64,000 bases of DNA. Origin: Neelides folsomi (lineage: Eukaryota; Arthropoda; Collembola; Neelipleona; Neelidae). Below the pieces are notes generated by a model that saw only the letters and a program-made list of their open reading frames with translations, did not search any database and was not told the origin of the DNA. A program made the translations under genes and the position numbers. How positions within the stretch are numbered: position 1 is the stretch's first letter; every line of letters begins with the position of its first letter. Where the stretch lies: positions 1-64,000 of the forward strand of contig JAQGBZ010000254.1 of NCBI GenBank assembly GCA_034687125.1, read 5' to 3'. Below are positions 33,312 to 45,882 of this stretch, piece by piece.

Positions 33312-35232
33312 ATGTTATATTCAGTTAAAATAAAAGTTTTAATTATTATATGTTCATCGTGTTTTCAATTTGTTGAGTTAAAATATAACAATAGAATTCT
33401 AAGTGCTCCGAAAGTGAGACCTTTGGGTACATGGGGCCCTTGGGAAAGATGCGAAACTGGTGATTTTGTGACTTCCATGTCATTGAAAATGCAAACTGCT
33501 GAAGAACAACATGTGGATGAATATGGAATTTCCGGGATTGAACTTTATTGTGGAAATCCGGGTGAAGTGGACGAGAGGAAAATCATCACAAGCAGCATGG
33601 CAGAAGAAGGGAAATGGGGAGAAAATCTTCTTTCATGTGATGGATATGTTGAAGGATTCCAATTGAAAATTGACACAGTTGGAGCTGGACCGGATTATGC
33701 TGGAATTACAGGAATAAGATTTTTCTGTAGTGGGGGAATTGACGTTTTTGATCCTCAAAGTGAATCTGTATTTGGGAGATGGACTGAACCAAAAAGATGT
33801 TTTAAAGGAGAAGCTATTTGTGGATTGCAAACTATGACCAAAAACCCAGTTGAACGTATGAACAATATATGAACATATTATATATTATTATAAATGGAAA
33901 TTAATTATATTAATTATAGTAAACTTTTCAAAATGGTAATTATTATATAAATGTATTTTTATTTTTCAAGGTGATGATTTAGTTGGGATAAATTCATTGA
34001 AAATGAAGTGCTGTTCCATTTCTGATCAAGTACAAAATTGTTTTCCGAATGACAGATGGGAAATTGTTTTTGAAGTTGACAATTCCCTCGGCCTCCGCCC
34101 TATAACGTACTCTTATACAAAACAAGTTGGATTCTCATTCAAAAAAGGAGAAGCTGAAGATGGAAAAAAGACTTTACAAAAAGTTGGGACACAAAAATAT
34201 ACACAACAAAATACCCAAAAAAATACTACTGATAGAAGACGAAGTAGACCAGGTAGAAGACCTCAAAACAATAATACTAATCGTCCTCAGAATAATGCGA
34301 CACAAAATCCAGCAATTAAACTGACAAGACTTAATAAAAATACTTCAAAACTTCCAACGGCTCAAAGAGTATCGTTTATACCCAAAAACCCAATTAGTAA
34401 ATTAAATTCGAAACAAATTCCTTTAAATTCCAATGGTGCTTCAGTTTTTTCTCAAATTTACGATTTCGTAACATCAAGTTTCAGTACGAGAAGAAAAGGA
34501 AGGGAAATTGAAATGAAAAATAATTTGTATAAACAAATGTCACCTGAACTTCCAGAGATAGATCCAGATGAAACAATTCCAACCATGCCAACTATGCCCA
34601 CCATGCCCACTATGCCAACCATGCCCACCATGCCCACCATGCCAACCATGCCAACAATGCCAACCATGCCCACTATGCCTACCATGCCCACTATGCCTAC
34701 CATGCCAACCATGCCAGAAGCAACAATGCCAACCATACCCACTATGTCTACCATGCCAGTGGATGAAGTAGTATCAATGCCAACCATGCCAACAATTGCC
34801 AACATGCCTACAGGGAATTTGACTCGACCAAATGGTGCCATCAACGATTTTATCAATGGTGGGTTTGATGAAAAAAGAGCTTGGTATTATATGCAAGGAT
34901 TGAAAATTTCGAAAGACACAGGGTTCAATTGGGAAATTGCTTCGGATGAAACATGGGCCCCGATGAAATCTACAGTTCTTGATATTACAGTCGAGCCTGG
35001 CCATTACGTCGCTCTTTATCAGGTGGTAGGAATTTGTGGGGATTATTTGGTAAGACCAGAGAAATTTTACCAAAATGGTTCTTTCGCGGATCCGATTGAA
35101 AATCGAGTCGAATCATCTGCTTATGAATGGAGAAGCTTATCAAAAATTAATAAAATTCTAAAGTCTGTGTCTTCTATTTATCAAGATATACTCAAATTTG
35201 GAAATTCTTTTTCAAAATTAGGTTTTAAGTAA
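33312..35232 (+). CDS. Secreted VMO-I domain protein with (Thr-Met-Pro)n linker
   Basis: Two exons, 33312-33855 and 33971-35232, joined in phase 1, give 601 residues. The true ATG is at 33312; an upstream in-frame GTG only seems to extend it. A signal peptide (1 to about 22) is followed by a vitelline-membrane-outer-layer (VMO-I) domain, about 37-200: GTWGPWERC, YGISGIELYCG, GFQLKIDTVG, GITGIRFFC, then DDLVGINSLKMKCC. Next are an EVDNSLGLRPITYSYTKQVG block, an Asn/Gln/Arg-rich spacer, a basic STRRKGR site (about 353-359), fifteen perfect TMP tripeptides (386-430) and decayed ones, then a conserved C-terminal block (WAPMKSTVLDITVEPGHYVA, LYQVVGICG). VMO-I is a beta-prism, lectin-like fold of eggshells and mucus. 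The C-terminal half is shared with the next gene but not recognised; beta-strand-rich pore-former or adhesion folds are possible. An extracellular role is likely. Confidence 0.85.
34582..34716 (+). repeat. 9-bp coding minisatellite, 15 units (Thr-Met-Pro)
   Basis: Fifteen uninterrupted 9-bp units (ac-N atg cc-N) differ only at third codon positions. Decayed units continue to about 34800. The antisense strand shows an open frame rich in Gly-Met-Val-Gly that is a shadow. Confidence 0.95.
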
Positions 35233-37381
35233 TTTAAAAAATAAAAAAGTTTGGTAAATTTTGAAAATAATGAATATTAATAATAAACATGACAAATATT
35301 TTCGTAAATATAACAAAGCTTGGTGGAAGTGTTAGTACTGGTGTTGAATATGGGTATTTATGAAGTAGTATGAATATGGTATATAAACGTTAATGATTTA
35401 ATAGGCTCAAAAGTTATTTGATGTCAAGTAACGGAGGAATATAATTGATTATAAATTCGGGTTTTGGTAAATCACGAACTTCCTTAGAAAAATTACCTCT
35501 TTGTTATATCATTATTATTATTACAAGATTACTCAGGATCAGGACATTCGGTTAGGGATGTACTGTACATAAAATGTATAATATATAAATCAATGATTAA
35601 TTCTAATTAATACCTAATTATTAATCAGATCGTAATTCTATGTTATATCTTTATGTAAAGAAACTTTATTATACTCAATTTATATGATTTAAAAAAGATA
35701 AGACTCTTAAGACTGAACATGAGAATAATATAATATGACTTTCTGGCGCTTAATTCATTTTGTATTCTATAAACAAAATTGAAAATCAATAATTAATATT
35801 GTGAATAATAAAACTGCCTGACTCCCTAACTTGATTTGCAAGTTTTCAAACAGAATTTCCGATTTAAGCTCTGATTTACATAAATATGCATAAGTTTCTC
35901 ACAAATATCACACACATACATAATATGTATACATGTAGTCGCATATTGTATTGTGAAGACTAATTGTAAAGGATTTTATTGTAAAGATTAATTGTCAATT
36001 GTGAATTGATTTGTGAATCTTTTACTTAGGTAACCCATTGAGTTTTGTATGGCGTTTATAATGTTGTAATTTGTATGTTTGTGTTTTTCCATTTTGCATT
36101 CTACAATATTAAAAGCCGCAATTAATAAGTCAAATAAAATGAGTCTCCTAAACCAGCCCAACAAGTTTTCAAATTCGCGGAGTTCTCAGAAACGATTTAC
36201 ATAAATGCAAGTTTTTTTTACATATTTTAAAGATTAATAATATAGTTGATAGTTGAGGGAAGGATGTAAGTAAACCTGTCAAAAAAACCGATAGTATTAC
36301 ACCACACGCGTCGACCCAGACAAGAACATTTCATCAATCAGCACCTCTTTTTACATTAATCGCATAAATGTGCATTATTGTAATAACAGTACCTAACTAC
36401 TGAAAATATGTAAACTTAAAATTACTTTATAATTATTTATTAATGTTAATTGTTAATAAAATGTTTCCGTTTCACCGTTCCTTTAATTTGACATTCTATT
36501 AACTTTTTAAAGACAAATTAAATATAAAAAATTTAAAATAAAACTTTGCCCATTCCATGCCCATGCCCATTCAGTTAATTATTAGTATATCAGAAATATG
36601 CGAAACTTATTTTTACGATTTATAAATAATAAAATAATTGAGGCATTTTATTTAACATATAAAACGCGTGCATGACTATATGTAAGTCCTTATTTGTATG
36701 ATAATGTAAAACACAATAAATCATAAAGCGACACAGTAAAGACATGATTTATGAATGATATAATGAAACCAGCTACCGAGTTTCATATATGCACGTATTT
36801 ACAACGATCCTAATCCTATGCCAATTTCATGCCGACAGAGAAATGGTCAACATCAAACTTACATGCACAGGTCAGAAATTTACAACATAAATTAAACAAA
36901 GAATGCGAATTAGAATTCAATTCACAATTGCAATCAGTAACCTTTCAAAGTTAAAAAGATCCCACAAGCGGGAATCTTCAAATTGCTTCCCTGTTATTAT
37001 TATGTAAGTTGTGTGCATGTTGAAGCTGAATATTATATACAAAACTACCAAAACGTGTATTCGGAATTTGAATACATTAAATTAATGAAGTAGCATATGA
37101 AGTAACCTTGACTTATCTTCATTTTCTCTTTACATGAAAATTACATAAGATTAAAACGGCAAAGCTAAATAATCTCCCAACAAACTCCCGTTACAATCCA
37201 AACTTCAATTTCTTCTCACAAAGTGAGTTTAATCTCCCCAATAACAAGTGTCATGGTGATGAATTAAAGAATCGTATAACATAACTTGGAGAGTTCATTG
37301 GAGTAGGAAGATAATGGAGAAGGAGGGCAGTGATGGAAAATAAAGCAAAGCAAAGGAACTGACCATAGTTGGGATGAAGAG
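35233..37381. other. Intergenic between the VMO-I pair
   Basis: About 2.1 kb of AT-rich sequence separates the two VMO-I genes. No third gene, RNA or clear repeat is recognised. Confidence 0.45.
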
Positions 37382-39042
37382 ATGAGGAAGGTCACATCGC
37401 TCATCTTCCCTTTATTCGCATATTTAGCCTTAGATATTTTAATCAGTCCAACAAAGGTCATCGAGTGCTCGACCGATTTCGATCGGATATTATATTCAGA
37501 TTTAGACGATGACCCTCCGGGATTTTGGGGACCGTGGGAGGATTGTGGATCGGATACTTACGTCACAGGCTTTAAATTGAAAACAGAAAATTCTCGGTTC
37601 ATCCGGAGCCGGGAGCTTGAAACGGGAGATACGTTCGGGATTTCGGGTGTGGAGTTGATTTGCGGCATTGCGGGGAATAAATCTCATACAAGAGGAATTA
37701 CGAGTAATGTGGCTGCTGAGGGCGAATGGACAGATGCGGAATTTTGTGAGGGATATGCAGTGGGGTTTGAAGTGAAGACTGGAAAAGAAAAAGGGGGAGA
37801 TTTTGTTGGGCCGACCAATTTGAGATTTTTGTGTTCAGCAAGGAAGGAAACAATCGGACAGCATTTGGATTATGATCCGGGAACTTGGTCAGATAAGATT
37901 TTTTGCTTGAGGAATCAAGGAATTTGTGGAATAAGGACGAAAACAAAATATCAATTTGACGACGGTGATTAAATTTTTTAAATATTTAATACTTAATTAA
38001 TTATTGAATTAAAATAATAGGTAATAATAATAATAGCAATTATAAATAATAAGAGTGTTTATTCATAGTAATTTCTTTAAAGAAATTAATTAGAAAACAT
38101 GCTAAATGACTACATTAAATTTTAATTCTAAATAAAAAATCTTTTAATAAATATTATATTTTTTGGGTTTTAGAGGATCTTGTCGGAATCAGTTCAATAA
38201 ATTTCAAATGTTGCTATTTTGTATCCCAATCAACCACGTGCATTCCCACTGACGGGTACGAGCTTCTCTTCGACTTCGACAATACACATGGCCTCCAACC
38301 GGTGACTTACAGTTATTCAATGTCAGTCGGGGTCGCGATCTCAAACTCTAAGAAAGACGGGCATTCAAAAGTTGTATCCGGGAGTGGAAATTTGGGTGCT
38401 GAATATCAAGTTGGTAATGCTTCTCGTGAGGTTGACGGACGAAGGCGAAGAAGACGAGATGTTCAATTCATTCCAAAATTTCGCCAAATAATCCCAACCA
38501 GCTTTCCGCTTCTTCCAATTCCGGTTTCTACTCCAAGTCTCCAACCTTCAAATCCGTTCCCAGTCCCGCCACCAAATCCAATTCCACCTGGAATTAGTCC
38601 CGTTGAGCCACCACCCTTTCCACCGCCTGGATTAAACCCGGGATCTGGCAGACCACGGCCGGGAAATGAGAACTTAACAGCTTCGACGGATATTCTGAGG
38701 ATTTATAGCTTGGATGCAGCGGGAACTTTGACCTCTGGATATGATTGGAAAACTTCTTCGAGTGACACTTGGGCTCCTACACGGTCTACTAAAGTTGGAA
38801 TTACAATTTTACCGGGACATTCTGTTTCGGTTTATCAAGTTGTTGGGGTTTGTGGGGATATTATCATAAGGGCGGAAAAAATATTTCAGAATGGGTCTTA
38901 TCTTGGGAGTGAAGCCAAAATGGCTATGGAAGAAGCTGAATCATGGGGATTCTTTCTTTATATTACTAATATGCTTTCGGGTATCTCTTCCGTCTTTGAC
39001 GATTTCTTCAGTTTTTTTAGAAAGCTAAAAAAGTTTTTTTAA
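37382..39042 (+). CDS. Secreted VMO-I domain protein with polybasic site and Pro-rich linker
   Basis: Two exons, 37382-37964 and 38174-39042, give 483 residues with the same phase-1 intron position as the upstream paralogue. A signal peptide (about 1-28) is followed by a VMO-I domain (about 45-205: GFWGPWEDCGSDTYVTGFKL, FGISGVELICG, GPTNLRFLC, DLVGISSINFKCC), then FDFDNTHGLQPVTYSYSMSV. A run of six arginines, GRRRRRRD (284-289), is a strong furin-type cleavage signal. A Pro-rich linker (PFPVPPPNPIPPG...) stands where the paralogue has its TMP repeats. The C-terminal block is conserved: YDWKTSSSDTWAP, ITILPGHSVSVYQVVGVCG, then an amphipathic tail (FFRKLKKFF). Exon 1 is higher in G+C than its surroundings. 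The layout suggests two conserved folded parts, a changing linker and possible maturation by convertase; function is unknown. Confidence 0.86.
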
Positions 39043-39812
39043 TTTTCTCATGGCATATGGCACCATCAAAGGAAAATAGACTGGTTAAATTATATGTACT
39101 GATTGATAAATCATTATTTCTATACAACATTTCATGTATTGAATAATAACATATTGAATTCTCTACCTCTAACCTCTAATACTATAAACTATTGTTTAAT
39201 TTAAATACAATTGAATGGTATATAATGTAATACTTCGCGTAATAAGTTCGTGCAGATCCGAATGAAAAAATTATTTTATTATTTTATTTCAACGATAAAA
39301 ACTTTGTTACTGCTCTTTGTTCAATCAGATCAAAATTAAAGTTAGCCATTTTGACCTCAACTAAATGCGTCATAAAGTTAAAAATAATTATAAAATTCTT
39401 AAATCGCATTTTGGCATAGCTCATTGTTCAGATATGCACGAACTTATTACGCGAAGTATTAGGTAAAAATAGCTAATTACTAAATATTAAATTTTTGTAT
39501 TGGAAATAAAACAAATGATGTTTGGATTTTTTTAATGAATTTATTTACATTACTGTTAAGTTAAAATTCAACATTTAATAAACAAATTTCAATTTTGGAA
39601 ACAAAGTTTAATGTACAAAGTACAATACAAATGAATGATAACTTTAATTCTGTATTGATAAATGTACCAATTAAATCTAACAAACAATTATAAATCTTAT
39701 AAACCACCAATAATTTGAAAAATCAGACACAAATTAAATCAAATTAAATCAATAATTATATTATAAATAATATAAAATCAAATGAAAATCACAGAGTTAT
39801 ATAAACATTACA
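39043..39812. other. Intergenic; contains one MITE
   Basis: Apart from the element at 39228-39461 nothing is recognised. Confidence 0.4.
39228..39461. mobile_element. MITE, family E (taatacttcgcg ends)
   Basis: The 28-bp arms taatacttcgcgtaataagt... and their inverted copy, ending ...gcgaagtatta, bound a 234-bp non-coding element with TA at its ends. Probably Tc1/mariner-like and non-autonomous. Confidence 0.75.
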
Positions 39813-41075
39813 TTACATGCTGCATTCATCTCCATCTTCTAATAAAATGACATTTGAAGAAATCCTAGAAATGAGTGCAGTTCTTTTGTCTTTCGATAAA
39901 TTTTTGTCCCAAAGTCGATCGAAGGCCTCATAAGAAATTTGTTTCCCTTTCCAATGATCCCATTCAAACTCATTTAAGATGTCATGTGGGATTTGAAGTG
40001 TGAAAATATAAGCAGCTCGTTTCTCATATGCCATTACATTATCACAAAATGCATGGAAAATCATCACCTTGGATTCATCTTTAATTTCCGTAATTCTAGA
40101 TACTGTCACAACTTTCCCATTATTGTCAAAATAATTTTTTAGTTGCTCGTGAATTTCACCAACCCTCTCTGCCCTTTCAATTTCATTCCCATTTAAATGT
40201 AATAGAGGTCTATTGACATTAAAAGCTTTATTTATTTCATTCCCTATTGTTTCTGCAAAACAATTCCCAAATTCTAATGACACTTTCGGATGAAGTAAAA
40301 TTAAAATTGTTGTTGGTTGTTTGGGGGATTCTTCAAAAATTGAAGAAACGGCGGCTGTGAGTTGAATCCAACTTTCTCGAAATTGATGAGAAAATTTTAA
40401 TTTTAATTCATTTATAGATTTTTTAAAACTTCCCTCGTTACTTTTGCTATCTGGAGGTGGCAAATCTTGGACAGGATTGCTATTGAACCAAGAAGAAGAA
40501 TCGGAATCATCTTTGGATGGAATTTGAACAAAATTGTCATTTGTTTGTAAAGAACGCTCAAAATTTAAAATTCTTGTTATTAACTCTGCAATTTGAAATT
40601 CATAATCTCGACGTAAACTTTCAATCCTGTCATTTGTAATGAACCTATTGGATTCAAGTTTTTGTTCAAGAGAGTCAATGTTAAATGTTAAAACTCTATT
40701 TATTTCTAATAGTGTTTGTGTCTCAGCACGAATTTTGGACAATTCGTTTAGTGAATAATAAGATAGAAATATTGCTGAAAGTAAGAAAACAAATATTAGT
40801 AAATAAATGACAAATGGTTTTCCCACAAGGATTCTTTCTTTGAAATTTAACAATATCTCATTTGGTTCTTTTGGTCTTTCCTCGGGTTCAGTGTTTTCTG
40901 GGCTTTCCATAAGAGATTGATTGATTACAATTGACGAGGATTCATTTGGATCTTCATGATCCTTCAATGGCGGAGAATTAACGCCCGCTCCCCCTTCCGT
41001 TTCACTATCACAGGAATAGTCGTTTCTTTCTTTAGTTTTTTCTTTTTTTGGTTTTGGTTTTTTGTCTTTAACCAT
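39813..41075 (-). CDS. Torsin-1A-interacting protein (LAP1/LULL1)-like torsin cofactor
   Basis: A single exon of 420 residues. The N-terminal 85 residues are charged and cytoplasmic/nucleoplasmic. One membrane helix lies at 88-107 (FVIYLLIFVFLLSAIFLSYY), then a coiled-coil-like stretch (about 108-170), then a lumenal domain from about 240: TTILILLHPKVSLEFGNCFA, NVNRPLLHLNGNEIE, KVMIFHAFCDN, FEWDHWKGKQISYEAFDRLW and the terminal VILLEDGDECSM. This resembles the AAA-like domain of LAP1/LULL1 that completes and activates torsin ATPases in the nuclear envelope/ER lumen. The adjacent divergent gene is torsin itself, which supports the call. The order and topology match; sequence divergence from vertebrate LAP1 is high. 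Confidence 0.8.
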   Translation of the reverse strand: MVKDKKPKPKKEKTKERNDYSCDSETEGGAGVNSPPLKDHEDPNESSSIVINQSLMESPENTEPEERPKEPNEILLNFKERILVGKPFVIYLLIFVFLLSAIFLSYYSLNELSKIRAETQTLLEINRVLTFNIDSLEQKLESNRFITNDRIESLRRDYEFQIAELITRILNFERSLQTNDNFVQIPSKDDSDSSSWFNSNPVQDLPPPDSKSNEGSFKKSINELKLKFSHQFRESWIQLTAAVSSIFEESPKQPTTILILLHPKVSLEFGNCFAETIGNEINKAFNVNRPLLHLNGNEIERAERVGEIHEQLKNYFDNNGKVVTVSRITEIKDESKVMIFHAFCDNVMAYEKRAAYIFTLQIPHDILNEFEWDHWKGKQISYEAFDRLWDKNLSKDKRTALISRISSNVILLEDGDECSM

Positions 41076-42214
41076 TTCAGTTTTTACTTGTTATTGTATC
41101 TGAAATTGAACGAGCTCAATTGAATATATTTATTTTCATTATTGTTGAATTATATTATTTACAAATCTTAAATAACAAAAATTACAATGAAAAATGTTAA
41201 TAAAATTTAATGTTCAAAGAAACATTTACACAACAATATATACCTTTAGTATATTCAAAATTAATTTTTTTTAAAATAAAATTAAAATTTTATAAAATAT
41301 TTGAACTATAAAAAATACTCACCTTAGACGTTAATAAATGCCTAAATATTTGATTTGAGTAACTAGGTAGTTTTTGTAAAATATTTATAACAGTCAATGT
41401 TTAATAAGGAAACTTATTTTCCGTGGGGTATTTCTCCATTTCAAATTGCAAATAACAAACAGTACATAAATAATAATCTTTATAAGAAAAAATGGTTAGC
41501 TTAATGTTAAATGTAAAGTAATTTTAGATAATTATTCATATAAATACATAAATAATTTTAGTTATCACTTACCATACTATGTATGTAGACATTATACATT
41601 ATGTGCAACTGAACATCTAATATTTACTATTTTACAATCTTACTTGAAGGAGACAAGACTTGTCCATTAAAGTGATATGATTTTCAGATTCATTTCTCAC
41701 AATCAGTCAACATTATGTATCTATGAAATGAGAAATGAGAAATAAAAATATATACATTAACCAGTAATTCCAATAAACGATAACACTTGCAGCGTAACTT
41801 GCATGATTTTGTATGCATAATAAATACTGTATGTGTTTTACATCTGTACATATGCATGCATGTCGTATGGACATGCATATTATGTTTAAAGATGATTCAT
41901 TGAATATGCTGATATTGAATAACCTGAGTTAATTTCAGACTCTAAGATAACAAAAGTCGAGAGGTTGAACACTTGACGTTTTACAAAATATTTCAACTTT
42001 CAACCTTTTATTTTTTATATCTAACTATTTCTATAAAATGAAGATTAAAAGGTAAAGAGGAAACTATTAGATATTTTGACACGGCTCAATACTCTCAATT
42101 GAACCTTTCAAAGCACTTTTCTTATTTCCAGTATATCTCAATATTTTTAATCTACGAGCTTAGATTGAATAACAACGGTCTTTAGTTGAATTAACTTTTA
42201 AAAATTAACCAAAC
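41076..42214. other. Shared upstream region of LAP1-like and torsin genes
   Basis: 1.1 kb between two genes transcribed away from each other. No gene or clear TATA box is seen. It may hold promoters for both. Confidence 0.4.
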
Positions 42215-45200
42215 ATGTATTCTCGTCCATACCTTTTATGGTTGTTTTTCACAATACTTGTAGCTTTCTTAATTGGAAGACTTTTAGAAAATGACTTTGA
42301 CTTTATATTCTCCAAGTGCTATCGGGATAAAAGGGATATGGTTCACAGTAAGCTTCTTCTTTATTCATTTACCTTATTGACATAAGTTATTTACTATTTA
42401 CCGATTTGATCATTGAATTGAATACTTAATGGAGTTAATACCTATATGCCAATTATTACACTTTTGTATTTATAAGATATATGGTACATACGTAACCTAC
42501 ATCTACTACATCATACTATTATCTGTAATATCATCTGTATATTTTTAAAATCACAAGGTAAAATACATTAAAAATTACAATTAAATGAAAAATATTTTTT
42601 ATAGAATGGAAAAACTTTCCTGCCAATATAAAAAATGAGATCTTTGGGCAACATATCGCCACTGATGCAGTATTCAAACTCATTTACGCTCACGTTGAAG
42701 ATGAGAAACCAAAGAAAGCTCTGGTCCTTAGCTTTCACGGATGGCTCGGATCAGGTAAAACTCTTCTTTCTCATCTCATTGCAGAAACGCTTTTCTCTGG
42801 AGGAATCACCAGCCCAAATGTTCACACTTTCATTGGTCCCATGAACTTCCTAAATGATCCAGCTAAAAAAACTGAAAATCAAGTAAAATATATTTACCTA
42901 ATACAATATATCTACCTTATTTTATTGGTTGTACAGCGCGTTTACGTTCGATGTCCCACTTTATCATCCTGAATATCCTTATAAGCTATCCTTTTTAATA
43001 AATAGTAGTGAAGAGAACGCTGTGAGGGAGATTGAATATTAAATGAGTCACGGTGAAGATCAAGGGTGTTTCTTTGTCCAGAGATAAGAAATGTGGATGG
43101 GCAATGTGGTACTTCTTGATTGGGCCTAAATCCCAAGATGAACACAAAGCTGAATTGAATGTCTTCTTCTATTCAAGGATATCGGAGCTGATAAGAATGT
43201 TAAGCATGAATGAATGGGAAGGGAAAAAGGAGTAATATGTATATATTAATATATTTGAGTTTAAGGAGTATCCTTTCCAAAATATTTTTGGACATTATTT
43301 TATCCCTCATTCGTGTCACTGTATTGACTTTTTTCTGTTCCTTATATGAAGTTTTGAACTTACTATTATGGGAGATAGAAATCATAGGAATTCCGGTTCT
43401 GTTGGAGGAGATGTTCGCACAAATCTTAAGGCGTTTGATTCGAATAAAGTCCGAATCTGAGCAGTTGGTTCAGAAGTCAAAGCCTACGATCGATACTTCA
43501 GGAAAAGAATAGCTAAAAATGTATCAGTGATACAAATCGTTCTTGGAGTCTTAATTATAATTTCCTATGTATGAAATACAAAATTATGTATCTGTATAAT
43601 AATAATAATAATATATTTACCAGTTTTTAAATATATTTGTAATGGTTATATTACAGTATTACTAATATTATAATGATTTTACCATAGGTCATATCTACGA
43701 GCATTAAAAAGTTGGGCAGTCGTTTATTGGAAAAAATAGGATCTGGAATTTGGATTCCGATTACGACGTTGATTGCCGTTGGTTTTACTTTGTTTTCAAT
43801 TAGGAAACCCTCATACTGCAAGTAAGCACTTAAAGAATTGTTAATTTGTTAACCAAATTCATAATTTATTTCATTCAACTTACTTTGGTAAATAGCGAGA
43901 ATACAAAGAAGAGCCAGATTGTAATATACAGAGTGGGCCATAAGTAACTTTCTTTTTTAAATAGACAATCGTATAAAAAAGAAAGATACTTATGGCCCAC
44001 CCCCGTATTTAATGTTTTCTATATCAAAATCTTAATTTAACCATAAGGTGAATTTCAATATAAAATCTTAAATTGTAATCTATAGAAGATGTCTTGATGT
44101 TTTCACTTGTACTCACATCATTGATGGCACTTGCTGGTTTGTTCCAGCTTTGCTTGTCGCTTTTCATTACAGGAAAAGCCGTATGTTGCCTGTTGTTCAA
44201 TATGTTATTTTTTCTATATTTATTATATGTACATATTAATATGTAGAAATTATATAATGCATTTATTTATTAATTATTACGTAGTTTTACTACATAATCA
44301 AAAAGGTTATGAATGAACGAAAATAAATACTTTTTCATGTATTTAGGTGGGTGGAAGAGTATTTGAATTTGAAGTTAGAGAAATCGAAAATTCTGAAATT
44401 GTTTTTGATCAAACTGCGATCAGAGGAGGAAAAAAGACGGATGCTGCTTTTGGAGACATTGAACTGCCAATGTCCACCTCCATATGAATTATGAATCACG
44501 AGTTTTCATTATGGAAAATCTGTTAAATGGATAGAACTAGATTTATGATTATGATATATTCAAAGCAAAACTAACAATTAATTTTATAATTATGACTTTA
44601 TTTACTAATCAACTATTTAAAATGGTACATATTAAGTAATCATACATGCGATTTCATACATACAAACCAACCGCAGACATTTCCCTACTCGGCAAAAAGT
44701 ATCGCTTATCTTATTTACGCGTGTACTTCTTAAAGCTCAAATTTCTTATATTTGTTAAAGCTATTTGGTTATAGTTATGTGTATATTATAGATGTAAAAG
44801 GTGGGGAATCGAACGCGCTGTATAGTACATACACAAATATTAAATATACATTTTTATAAAAATAAACACCCATGTTGTAAATTAGTAATACATACATACT
44901 ATACTTTTAGTTTTAGTTACATTATGGTTTTTGACATTCCAAGGAAATCCATTTACTTTGTAGATCACTTTGAGACAAGCAATAGAAAAGGCCGGGAGGA
45001 TTTGTTCAAAAACGCTTTTTATCTTTGACGAAGTTGACAAAATGCCAAGTGCAATCTTTGATGCTCTCGTTCCTTTCATCGATCATAACGGCCCAATTAA
45101 TGGAGTTGACTACCGTGGGTTCATTTTCATCTTTTTGAGTAACAGCGGTGGAGAGGAAATCAACAAATTCACACTTGAAGCATACCGTAATAAAAAATCT

Positions 45201-45882
45201 CGGAGCGACTTAACTCTGGATTCATTCAGACAACTCATTTCTGATGGGGCTTTCACTGAAAAAGGTTCATTATTCAATTTCATTTTATATTTAAAATGTA
45301 ATAATTAACTATTCATTATCTTCTTTCTTTTAAAACTTAAATATTAATTAAAGGTGGGTTGGAGAAAGCGGACATGATCAGCAAACGACTCATTGACCAT
45401 TACATTCCTTTCTTACCACTAGAGAAACAACATGTGGAACTTTGTGTGAAGAGAGAAATGAAAAGAAGGAATGTTTTATTCATCAATCCAAAGTAAATAT
45501 TATGATATATTATAGTATATTACAATAAAATGTATTATATTTTATATGTAATCGTAATTGATAATTAGTAATTAATTATACATTTATCTAATACCTCTAT
45601 CAAAATGTACACTCCTATCATATCATAATCATATATCATACATGCAAAACTAACCTACATTTATATTGAACAAAAATTAATAGATTTGATAGACTCCAGT
45701 TATAAAAGCAATTTAAATATAATTATTATTTATTTATTAGGGAAGTAGTTGAAAAAATTACTTTTTGGCCGACTAAAGATAAAAACACTGGTGACTACAT
45801 AATTGAAAAATTTTCATTAGAAGGATGTAAAAACGTTCTTTCTTACGTCAACTTCTATGTTCATGCTAGAACTGAAATCTAA
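42215..45882 (+). CDS. Torsin AAA+ ATPase
   Basis: Five exons, 42215-42347, 42605-42882, 44964-45264, 45354-45492 and 45741-45882, give 330 residues with consistent phases. The N-terminus is hydrophobic (PYLLWLFFTILVAFLIG), the ER signal/anchor. Walker A is HGWLGSGKT (89-97) and Walker B LFIFDEVDKMP (D159, E160). A sensor-1-type IFIFLSN, the PFLPLEKQHVELCV block and the C-terminal EGCKNV Gly-Cys-Lys motif typical of torsins follow. Torsins act in the ER and nuclear-envelope lumen and need a LAP1/LULL1 cofactor, which is encoded next door on the other strand. Intron 2 is 2.1 kb, far longer than others here, because it holds a decayed second gene and a MITE. No lesion is seen in the torsin frame. 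Confidence 0.93.
42925..44488 (+). pseudogene. Decayed multi-TM (tetraspan-like) gene inside torsin intron 2
   Basis: Several exon-like blocks lie on the torsin strand. One near 42934-43034 encodes FDVPLYHPEYPYKLSFLINS and stops. The frame from 43372 (MGDRNHRNSG...) meets an in-frame TGA, then continues NVSVIQIVLGVLIIISY to a donor. A block at 43687-43822 encodes SGIWIPITTLIAVGFTLFSI, one from about 44094 encodes MFSLVLTSLMALAGLFQLCL, and one from 44348 encodes GGRVFEFEVREIENSEIVF to a stop at 44488. Three hydrophobic helices and spacing resemble four-TM (MS4A/tetraspan-like) proteins. The in-frame stop and a phase mismatch at the 44094 block indicate a pseudogene, though unrecognised alternative exons are possible. 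Confidence 0.5.
43928..44009. mobile_element. Palindromic MITE, family D-like
   Basis: Arms tacagagtgggccataagta and tacttatggcccacccccgta are inverted around a central loop, in an intron of the nested pseudogene. The end motif resembles the element at 26993. Confidence 0.65.

Noticed and set aside
34458-34856. Antisense Gly-Met-Val-Gly frame
   Set aside because: It is the shadow of the Thr-Met-Pro coding repeat on the other strand.
44800-44830. Minus-strand gttcgattcccc, B-box-like, in torsin intron 2
   Set aside because: The flanking bases do not form a T-stem and there is no A-box at the right distance.
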